Below, piece by piece: positions 1 to 5,595 of a stretch of 10,298 nucleotides of DNA. Position 1 is the stretch's first letter; the number at the start of each line of letters is the position of its first letter. Location: assembly GCA_029261435.1 (NCBI GenBank), contig JAJDBI010000063.1, positions 1-10,298 of the forward strand, written 5' to 3'. The position numbers and the translations under genes were made by a program. This DNA is from Nitrospinaceae bacterium. Its GTDB lineage: Bacteria > Nitrospinota > Nitrospinia > Nitrospinales > VA-1. Below the pieces are notes generated by a model, which saw only the letters and a program-made list of their open reading frames with translations, was not told the origin of the DNA and searched no databases.

Positions 1-771
1 GGGAGAGCAGAGGATTTCTACAGCATTAATGTTGAGGGCACCCGTAATGTAATCAAGGCATGTCTGCTTGGCGGAGTGCAAAAACTGATATTCACAAGTT
101 CACCCAGCGTTATCTATGGTAACTCTTGTTTAGAAGGAGTGGATGAATCAACCCCCTACCCAGAGAGCTATTTGTGTGAATACCCCCGTACCAAGGCGAT
201 TGCAGAAAAACTCGTGATAGATGCTAATGGTGTAGATTTAGCCACGGTTTCAATCCGGCCTCATCTTATCTGGGGGCCGGGGGACCCGCATTTGGTCCCA
301 AGAATTTTGGAAAAAGCGGATAAAGGTCGATTGGTACGGGTAGGGCAGGGTGAAAACAAAGTTGATGTTATTTACATTGATAACGCCGTATCCGCTCACC
401 TTAAAGCCTGTGATGCTCTCAACGTGGGAAACCCTCTGGCTGGTAAGGCATATTTCGTCAGTGATGGGGAGCCGGTGAAGTTGTGGTGCTGGATCGACAA
501 TCTTTTGAACAAAACAGGACGACCGCCTGTCAGCCGCAGTATTTCTTACAGCGCAGCATCAAACCTGGGTCATTTATTGGAAGGGGTATACAGTTTTTTC
601 AGAATCAGAAAAGAACCTCCGATGACCCGTTTTATGGCATCCCAGCTGGCAACTTCACATTATTTTAATATTTCCCGAGCTAAAAATGATTTTGGATATG
701 AGCCAGTGGTTAGCTCTGAGGAGGGGATGAACCGGTTTATTCAGTCTCTTTCGGCTCCGCAAGAATATTGA
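1..771 (+). CDS. oleD: OleD-like 2-alkyl-3-oxoalkanoate reductase (NAD(P)-dependent epimerase/dehydratase family), 5' end missing
   Basis: The reading frame is open from base 1 (visible start ...GRAEDFYSINVEGTRNV) and stops at TGA 769-771, so 256 codons of the C-terminal part are seen. The Rossmann GxxGxxG segment lies outside the window. It is a short-chain dehydrogenase of the extended 3-beta-HSD/epimerase type: the catalytic Ser region is TSSPSVIYG and the YxxxK pair is YPRTK (visible residues 61-65). The motifs RPHLIWGPGDPHLVPR, YIDNAVSAH and EPPMTRFMASQLATSHYF match what I remember of OleD. In the OleABCD pathway OleD reduces a 2-alkyl-3-keto acid to the hydroxy acid before OleC and OleB form a long-chain olefin; that role is family knowledge. 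The GTG at 76 is internal, not a start. A sterol or sugar dehydrogenase of the same superfamily is the alternative. Upstream neighbours are not visible. The 3' end overlaps larB. Confidence 0.8.
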   Translation, partial: GRAEDFYSINVEGTRNVIKACLLGGVQKLIFTSSPSVIYGNSCLEGVDESTPYPESYLCEYPRTKAIAEKLVIDANGVDLATVSIRPHLIWGPGDPHLVPRILEKADKGRLVRVGQGENKVDVIYIDNAVSAHLKACDALNVGNPLAGKAYFVSDGEPVKLWCWIDNLLNKTGRPPVSRSISYSAASNLGHLLEGVYSFFRIRKEPPMTRFMASQLATSHYFNISRAKNDFGYEPVVSSEEGMNRFIQSLSAPQEY

Positions 772-1507
772 TACGGTGAGCCATACACCCGGCTCCAAAT
801 CCGTTGTCAATATTCACGACGGCAATTCCAGTAGCGCAACTGTTTAGCATGGTTAGAAGAGCAGAAACACCACCGAAAGATGTTCCATAACCGATGCTGG
901 TCGGCACCGCAATGATGGGTTGGTCCACCAGACCTCCGACTACACTTGCCAGAGCGCCTTCCATTCCGGCCACAACAATGATCACACGCGATTTGCGGAT
1001 TTGCTCAAGATTATTGAACAGACGGTGAATTCCAGCGACACCTACATCGAAAAGAGTTTCTGTTTCACTTCCCAATGCTTGAGCGGTGACAGAAGCTTCT
1101 TCTGCAATGGGGATGTCTGAGGTCCCCGCAGTGATGATGGTTATCAAGCCACTTCTTTTTTTCTTTTTACTTTTCTCAATGACCAGAGTCTGTGCTGTTT
1201 CGTTGTAGTCTGAATTTTTAGGCAGAAAAGATTTTAATTTGCGAAAGGTTTCTTTGGATAACTTTGTTGCCAGAATAGAATTGCCCGCACGATTCATGCT
1301 CTGAATAATTTTTTTAATTTGTGGAACGGTCTTTCCCGGGCAAAAAATAACTTCGGGCATGCCGCTTCGCAGTCCACGATGATGATCAACTTTGGCGAAG
1401 TCGAGGTTCTCGAAAGGCAGGGTCTCAAGTTTTTTCATGGCCTGCTGAGGATTCAGTTTCTGCTCATGGAGCTCCTTCAATAACTTTTTTAAATTTTCAG
1501 GGTTCAT
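737..1507 (-). CDS. larB: LarB, nickel-pincer cofactor biosynthesis protein (PurE-like carboxylase)
   Basis: This is a 256-residue protein, close to the usual LarB length. The N-terminal part (1-115) is helical and carries DHHRGLRSGMPEVIF (41-55). The C-terminal PurE-like domain carries TAGTSD (126-131), DVGVAGIHR (154-162), VAGMEGALASVVGGL (179-193), AVPTSIGYGTSFGG (200-213) and NIDNGFGAG (232-240). LarB carboxylates the pyridinium ring of nicotinic acid adenine dinucleotide and cleaves the phosphoanhydride, the first step towards the nickel-pincer nucleotide of lactate racemase and related enzymes. Cys224 in NSCATG is the likely counterpart of the cysteine that holds the substrate covalently in characterised LarB. 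The start ATG overlaps the gpsA stop by 4 nt (ATGA), with AAGGG about 7 nt upstream, so translation is probably coupled to gpsA. No larC, larE or larA is visible. The 3' end overlaps the oleD-like gene by 35 bp. Confidence 0.93.
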   Translation of the reverse strand: MNPENLKKLLKELHEQKLNPQQAMKKLETLPFENLDFAKVDHHRGLRSGMPEVIFCPGKTVPQIKKIIQSMNRAGNSILATKLSKETFRKLKSFLPKNSDYNETAQTLVIEKSKKKKRSGLITIITAGTSDIPIAEEASVTAQALGSETETLFDVGVAGIHRLFNNLEQIRKSRVIIVVAGMEGALASVVGGLVDQPIIAVPTSIGYGTSFGGVSALLTMLNSCATGIAVVNIDNGFGAGCMAHRINILAEPKETE

Positions 1508-2523
1508 TCCAAACCCTTTATGCCGGCAAACTCGGTAGATATCTCAACTTGCATCAAGTCTTTCAATGCTTGACTGGGACACTTGTTTTCGTGAAGGACC
1601 CGGTAGGTTTCTTCCATGATAGCCGCTTGAACATTAAATTTTCTGATCAGGGAATAAGCCGACTTCACAGTCAAGACTCCTTCAGCGACCATTTTCATGC
1701 TTTCTGTGATTTCTTTCAGTGATTTTCCTTGTCCCAACTGAATCCCCAGTTGGCGGTTGCGGCTCAAGTCTCCAGTGCAGGTGAGCACAAGATCTCCCAG
1801 ACCGGTCAGGCCATAAAAAGTTTCAGGCTTGGCTCCCAGCTCCGTTCCAATACGGCTGATTTCGACCAATCCGCGGGTGATCAGAGCTGCCCGGGTGTTG
1901 TATCCCAGGCCCAGCCCATCAGATATTCCTGTGGCAATAGCGATTACATTTTTCAAAGCACCCCCAATTTCGACTCCCACCAAATCGTTGTTGGCAAAAA
2001 CTTTCATTTTGTCATTAGTAAACAGTTCTTGGACCTGCCGCGCCGTTTCAAGGTTTTCTGCCGAAGCGAGGAGAGCTGAAGGAACTCCTTCTGCGACTTC
2101 CCTGGCAAACGTGGGGCCGGAAATGGTGGCTGTAGATGTATTCGGACCCAAAACATCCTGAGTGATCTGATGGCTGGTGAAAAGTGTGTCATTCTCTATT
2201 CCCTTGCTGGCACTAATGACAAGGCAATCTTTTTCAATAAAAGGTTTAACCTGAGAAAGGGTCTGTCTTATTACATGAGTAGGTACCACCAGTAAAATTA
2301 ATGACTGTCCCTCGACAGCTGATTGTAAAGACGTCGTGGGGTTGATATTCGTTGGCAAAGGGTGTCCTGGTAGAAACCATGCATTATCTCGGGTACGGAG
2401 GATGGTGTCGCATAATTCCTTTTCATACACCCAAAGTGATATCTGATGGAAACTGCCGGCTAAATGGATGGCTAATGCGGTTCCCCAGCTCCCTGCGCCA
2501 ATGATAGAAATTTTTTCGTGCAT
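1504..2523 (-). CDS. gpsA: Glycerol-3-phosphate dehydrogenase [NAD(P)+]
   Basis: This cytosolic enzyme reduces dihydroxyacetone phosphate to sn-glycerol-3-phosphate, the backbone for phospholipid synthesis. The protein is 339 residues, typical for GpsA. The dinucleotide-binding GAGSWG is at 9-14, followed by SASKGIE (104-110), SGPTFAREVAEGVP (135-148), the catalytic Lys region GGALKNVIAIATG with Lys191, NTRAALITRG (209-218) and GLGDLVLTCTGD (241-252). The frame stays open 35 codons further upstream to 2628. I chose the ATG at 2523 because the conserved Rossmann beta-strand begins right after it, AAAGGT (2530-2535) sits 6 nt upstream, and a perfect -10 box lies at 2549-2554, inside the longer version. 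It is first in an operon with larB (ATGA overlap) and divergent from the TPR-like gene. Confidence 0.97.
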   Translation of the reverse strand: MHEKISIIGAGSWGTALAIHLAGSFHQISLWVYEKELCDTILRTRDNAWFLPGHPLPTNINPTTSLQSAVEGQSLILLVVPTHVIRQTLSQVKPFIEKDCLVISASKGIENDTLFTSHQITQDVLGPNTSTATISGPTFAREVAEGVPSALLASAENLETARQVQELFTNDKMKVFANNDLVGVEIGGALKNVIAIATGISDGLGLGYNTRAALITRGLVEISRIGTELGAKPETFYGLTGLGDLVLTCTGDLSRNRQLGIQLGQGKSLKEITESMKMVAEGVLTVKSAYSLIRKFNVQAAIMEETYRVLHENKCPSQALKDLMQVEISTEFAGIKGLE

Positions 2524-2529
2524 ATTATG

Positions 2530-2554
2530 ACCTTTAAGTAAGATGAGCATTATA
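2530..2554 (-). promoter_or_regulatory. gpsA-larB promoter -10 box and ribosome binding site
   Basis: On the minus strand a perfect TATAAT lies at 2554-2549 and AAAGGT at 2535-2530, followed 6 nt later by the gpsA ATG (2523). A transcript starting about 7 nt after the -10 box would have a leader of only about 19 nt. No good -35 hexamer is present at 16-18 nt spacing, so this could be an activator-dependent promoter or a chance TATAAT in AT-rich sequence. The agreement between -10 box, Shine-Dalgarno and conserved protein start makes it credible. Confidence 0.6.
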
Positions 2555-2688
2555 GCGAATTCAACGTTGTATTGCTTAGAGAAATGGCTTGTCTGGCATT
2601 GGCCTTTATGATTAAATGAAGTTATCAATACATGACCAAATTTAACCGTTAGTTTCTAATATTTCCCCATTCTATTAAGGCTTACCTC

Positions 2689-3351
2689 ATGACCAAGCGT
2701 GTCAGTCGCAAAGATTTATTTAAAGAAAAGGATCAGTTTTTATCCGGTTCTGAAAAGGCCATGCTTTACTTTATGGAAAATCGTTCCACCGTTATAGGTG
2801 TGATTGCTGCGATAGTTATAGCGGGTTCTTCTTTTTTGGGATTTAAATATTACAATGAAACGCGGACTTTGAGAGATGAGGCCTTCTATTTTGAAATAAC
2901 AAAAATTGTCGATAGCGCCGATAGCTCAGCTTCTGACGCGAAAGCGATTTTGGAGAAAATGGGTGAGGGGCCGCAGAAAGACCGTGCATCATTATTATTG
3001 GGAGACATCCACTTTCAAAATCAGGAATTTGATAAGGCCGAGGCATTTTATTCAGCAGTTATGAGTCATTCCTCTTCCAGTGATATTAATTACCAAATGG
3101 CTCAGGTCGGTTTGGCGTACAGTCATGAATCTAGAAAAGATTATAAAAAAGCCATAAGTTTATTCAAGTCGGTCATTGACGCCAACTCGGGTTTTCCCTT
3201 GTTTGAAGTGTATTGGAGCCTTTCAAAATGCTACGAGTTGAACAGCGATGTATCCAATGCATTGCTGATTTTAAGAGAAATGCAGATGAAATTTTCCAAG
3301 AATCCGCAAGTTGATAAAATAGAAGTCCGTATCGAACAGCTTTCCACCTGA
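2689..3351 (+). CDS. Membrane-anchored TPR-like protein (YfgM-type architecture)
   Basis: The 220-residue protein has a basic, polar N-terminus (1-33), one hydrophobic segment (about 34-53) and then a soluble helical domain. Helical pairs resembling tetratricopeptide repeats occur near 99-126 (ASLLLGDIHFQNQEFDKAEAFY), 137-163 (MAQVGLAYSHESRKDYKKAISLF) and 172-201. This layout, a short cytoplasmic tail, one membrane segment and periplasmic TPRs, is that of YfgM/TPR_21-like proteins, which in enterobacteria associate with the Sec translocon and periplasmic chaperones. Whether this protein does so is inference, because sequence similarity is weak and no bamB or hisS neighbour is visible. The start ATG has AAGG 8 nt upstream. 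It is divergent from gpsA. A weak promoter candidate, TTGTCT at 2589 and TTAAAT at 2612 with a 17 nt spacer, is not listed separately. Confidence 0.8.
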   Translation: MTKRVSRKDLFKEKDQFLSGSEKAMLYFMENRSTVIGVIAAIVIAGSSFLGFKYYNETRTLRDEAFYFEITKIVDSADSSASDAKAILEKMGEGPQKDRASLLLGDIHFQNQEFDKAEAFYSAVMSHSSSSDINYQMAQVGLAYSHESRKDYKKAISLFKSVIDANSGFPLFEVYWSLSKCYELNSDVSNALLILREMQMKFSKNPQVDKIEVRIEQLST

Positions 3352-3410
3352 TTTTTAACAGCCCATTCGCCGTGGGGACAATGTGCAAGTCATATTTTAC
3401 CTTGGATTTC

Positions 3411-3501
3411 GTGCCCCGAAGGGGTAAGAACTCGTTAGGATCGGATGAACGGCACCGGAGGGTAAAAAACCATTGCCAATCGCCAGCGGAAGTTCTCCGC
3501 T
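3411..3501 (+). promoter_or_regulatory. Possible structured leader and strong Shine-Dalgarno upstream of the M48 gene
   Basis: The 156 bp gap before the peptidase ATG holds several inverted repeats: GTGCC (3411-3415) with GGCAC (3451-3455), an inner CCCC-GAA-GGGG hairpin (3414-3424), and AGCGGA-AGTTC-TCCGCT (3485-3501) ending 6 nt before the ATG at 3508. A strong GGAGGG (3457-3462) lies far from that ATG. No T-run follows any stem, so these are not terminators. I do not recognise a known riboswitch. The structure and its role are inference. Confidence 0.3.
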
Positions 3502-3507
3502 AATTTT

Positions 3508-4584
3508 ATGCCGAATATATCAATAAAAATCGCAATTGTTTTCCTGCCCCTTTTGCTTCTGCTTGTCTTAATCCTCCCACTTGACACGTATTCTGTACCT
3601 TTTATTTCACAGGAAACAGAAATAGCCATGGGCAAGGGAGCCGACGAGCAAATTTCGCGGCAATACGGTATCTATCAAAATAAAGAACTCCAGTTATACG
3701 TCAATAAAATTGGTCAAAACCTTGTATCCAAACTTTCTGACAAGGTTTTTCCGCGCTATTATTTTCGCATTGTAGACAGCTCTGAGATCAACGCATTTGC
3801 ATTGCCCGGTGGTTATGTGTATGTGACGCTTGGGCTGCTGGCGATGGTAAACAGTGAGGCAGAACTTGCCGGAGTATTGGGTCATGAAATCGGACATATC
3901 ATATTTCATCATGGTGCCAAGCAGATGGTGCGCAGTATAGGAGCACAAATCCTGGCTGTGGGTGGAGCCATTGCAAGTCCCGAGAACGCAGGACAATGGC
4001 TCACAGTCAGTACCGCCATGTTCCAGCAAATCAATATGGGTTATGGACGTGAAGCAGAAATTGAGTCGGACGAACAGGGGATATTGAATAGTAAGGAAGC
4101 GGGTTACAGTCCATTTGGCATGTCAGGGTTTCTAAAAAGTTTACGGCGTAAAGAAATCATGTCCGGGCAATCCTATCACTCGTTTCAAGCTAGCCATCCT
4201 GATACCCGTGATCGGATTGTTAAAGCCGGTCTTCTGGCCGGGCGTATGAGCGATGAGGCGGAAGGGGTTAACAGCTATAGAGATAGATATCTAAACCAGA
4301 TTCGTGGTTTGAAATATGAAGGACAAAAACATGGCGGGGACAACAAACGTCGTGAGCCAAAGTATATTGATATCTATGAAGTTCAAAAAGGCGACACTTT
4401 TCAGAGTATTGCAACAAAAGAAATGGGAGACAGGCGCAAGGACCTTGATATCTCTGTGATGAATGGTCGCAAAGAGTCGAGCCAGCCAAAACCCGGTGAA
4501 CTTTTGAAGTTAGTGAAAAAAGGCAAGTTTAAAAAAAATAAATCCCTCCATATCAAACCTGAGTCTGCCTCCGATCCAAAATAG
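3508..4584 (+). CDS. M48-family zinc metallopeptidase with C-terminal LysM-like domain (BepA/YggG-like)
   Basis: The 358-residue protein starts with a hydrophobic signal or anchor (about 7-25). It then carries the M48 hallmarks: NAFALPGGYVYVTLGLL (95-111), zinc motif HEIGH (126-130) with catalytic Glu127, the likely third ligand Glu184 in EIESD, and SHPDTRDRI (229-237). A LysM-like segment (about 290-336, YEVQKGDTFQSIA) could bind peptidoglycan. Periplasmic M48 proteins of this type take part in quality control of outer-membrane proteins; that role here is inference. Only ATG is usable among standard starts after the stop at 3463, but it lacks a Shine-Dalgarno; ATT at 3472, 9 nt after GGAGGG, would add 12 basic residues. 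The stop is TAG (4582-4584), after which the same frame continues with an SH3-like domain to 4773. The gene may therefore be truncated or read through. Confidence 0.93.
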   Translation: MPNISIKIAIVFLPLLLLLVLILPLDTYSVPFISQETEIAMGKGADEQISRQYGIYQNKELQLYVNKIGQNLVSKLSDKVFPRYYFRIVDSSEINAFALPGGYVYVTLGLLAMVNSEAELAGVLGHEIGHIIFHHGAKQMVRSIGAQILAVGGAIASPENAGQWLTVSTAMFQQINMGYGREAEIESDEQGILNSKEAGYSPFGMSGFLKSLRRKEIMSGQSYHSFQASHPDTRDRIVKAGLLAGRMSDEAEGVNSYRDRYLNQIRGLKYEGQKHGGDNKRREPKYIDIYEVQKGDTFQSIATKEMGDRRKDLDISVMNGRKESSQPKPGELLKLVKKGKFKKNKSLHIKPESASDPK

Positions 4585-4773
4585 AATACTGTCTTGGAAG
4601 AATTATTACTGGCTAAATCGCGTACCGTTCACCTCAAGCCTGATGGTGAAATCTGCAACCGCCTGAAACAGGGAACCCGCGTCAAAATAGACAAGCGCAA
4701 AGGAGACTGGGTACACATCACCTGGCGCAGTGGCAAAAAGAAAGGCTGGATACTTCATCCTCCTTCGGATTAG
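4585..4773 (+). other. SH3-like domain in frame after the TAG of the M48 gene (detached 3' part)
   Basis: These 62 sense codons followed by TAG (4771-4773) are in the same frame as the M48 gene, with no other stop between. The translation resembles a bacterial SH3 domain: LKPDGEICNRL, LKQGTRVKIDKRKGDWVHI, then KKGWILHPPSD, with the typical G-T-x-V, G-D-W and G-W-I positions. Such domains bind the cell wall and are common at the C-terminus of envelope hydrolases. Independent translation could only begin at TTG 4594 or CTG 4609, and neither has a Shine-Dalgarno. The simplest reading is that this was part of a 421-residue M48-LysM-SH3 protein, now cut by one nonsense base change. Stop-codon readthrough or a sequencing error are alternatives. 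Confidence 0.7.
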
Positions 4774-4794
4774 GGTATGGATTCCAATTGCCTC

Positions 4795-4818
4795 ACCTTC
4801 GTATATATAAGGTTTTTT
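4795..4818 (+). terminator. Weak intrinsic terminator after the SH3 stretch
   Basis: ACCTT (4795-4799) pairs with AAGGT (4809-4813) around a 9 nt loop and is followed by TTTTT to 4818, with more T-rich sequence after it. The stem is only 5 bp and weak, so the call is tentative. It lies 22 bp after the stop at 4773, not after the peptidase stop at 4584, which fits a transcription unit that includes the SH3 stretch. Confidence 0.4.
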
Positions 4819-4925
4819 CTAATTTATTTTTTTTTCCCGTTTATTGTATTCTTTTCTGGTTGCACAATCCTGATTTTATCGAATGAGCGATACTGTTTGA
4901 TAAATCGTCCCATTGTACAGAAGGT

Positions 4926-4952
4926 TTGACGCGCAAAATTTATTGGCATAAT
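4926..4952 (+). promoter_or_regulatory. Candidate sigma-70 promoter of the LamG/beta-helix gene
   Basis: TTGACG (4926-4931) and CATAAT (4947-4952) each match the consensus at five of six positions, with a 15 nt spacer. An alternative -10 box, TAATTT at 4949, gives 17 nt. The start codon is about 65 nt downstream, preceded by GGAG at 5008-5011. The rest of the 4774-5016 gap is AT-rich, and I see no gene in it. Confidence 0.45.
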
Positions 4953-5016
4953 TTAATCAATCCAATATTACAAGTGCTATTCAGAATCGAAAAAATATTC
5001 TTACTACGGAGATGGA

Positions 5017-5595
5017 ATGAAGAAATATAATCTGGTTCTAGTTAAACTTTTCCTGTTGTTTTTATTACTGACCCCCTCTCTTGCCGGGGCCGATGCGAAC
5101 ACCGTGCTTTTACTTCACGGCGACGAAACGGGCACTGCTATTGCTGACTCTTCTACTCCTGATCATCCAGTCACGGCTGTTGGAAATGCAACGCAAAGCA
5201 CCGCTCAGAGCAAGTTCGGCGGATCGTCGTTGTATTTTGATGGGACGGGGGACTATATGACTGCCCCAGATTCACCTGATTTTGAATTTGGCACCCGGGA
5301 CTTTACAATTGAACTTTGGGCTTATCCGACGAGTACAAGTGGTGCCGCGCGGCCTTTGACCAAAGAAAAGTTAACGACTATTTCATCATATTTGATTTTT
5401 AGGAATGGTGCGGCATGGAAGTTTTTGTCATCCTCTGATGGTTTGGTTTGGGATATCGCTAGCGATCTACCTCTTGGTTCGGTGGATATCAATACTTGGC
5501 AACATCTTGCTGTAACACGCCAGGGTACTACATTTCGTGCCTTTAAAAATGGTTTGCAGGAGTCTACTTGGGAAAGTTCTCTTAGCATTATTTGA
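5017..5595 (+). CDS. Secreted LamG-domain protein, N-terminal part (frame broken at about 5590)
   Basis: The 192-residue frame begins with a clear signal peptide (1 to about 24; KK, then LVLVKLFLLFLLL, then PSLAGADA). No lipobox cysteine is present, so export and signal peptidase I cleavage are expected. Residues 28-192 are most of a LamG/concanavalin A-like lectin domain: TVLLLHGDETG, FGGSSLYFDGTGDYMTAP, DFTIELWAYP, NTWQHLAVTRQGTTFRAFKNG. The domain is cut short at TGA 5593-5595, and its last strands (DNAEPLLLGRAASD, GYLDEVRLTKGIARW) continue without a gap in the next frame. Dropping one base (for example A5590) gives SIFDNAEP and a single 731-residue protein ending at 7213. The start has GGAG 5 nt upstream and a promoter candidate at 4926. 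The carbohydrate ligand cannot be told from the sequence. Confidence 0.85.
   Translation: MKKYNLVLVKLFLLFLLLTPSLAGADANTVLLLHGDETGTAIADSSTPDHPVTAVGNATQSTAQSKFGGSSLYFDGTGDYMTAPDSPDFEFGTRDFTIELWAYPTSTSGAARPLTKEKLTTISSYLIFRNGAAWKFLSSSDGLVWDIASDLPLGSVDINTWQHLAVTRQGTTFRAFKNGLQESTWESSLSII

Noticed and set aside
76..78. GTG at 76 as the start of the first gene
   Set aside because: The same frame is open to base 1 and encodes conserved family sequence (FYSINVEGTRNV) before it, so the gene simply continues to the left.
1729..2161. Overlapping plus-strand frames antisense to gpsA
   Set aside because: They have low-complexity, non-family sequence opposite a fully conserved gene and no ribosome binding sites.
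2524..2628. Longer gpsA start at 2628 giving a 35-residue N-terminal extension
   Set aside because: The extension is not GpsA-like, and the -10 box (2549-2554) and Shine-Dalgarno (2530-2535) lie inside it; the Rossmann strand begins right after Met at 2523.
3413..3425. Intrinsic terminator after the TPR-like gene
   Set aside because: The CCCC-GAA-GGGG stem is short and is followed by TAAGAACT, not by a T-run.
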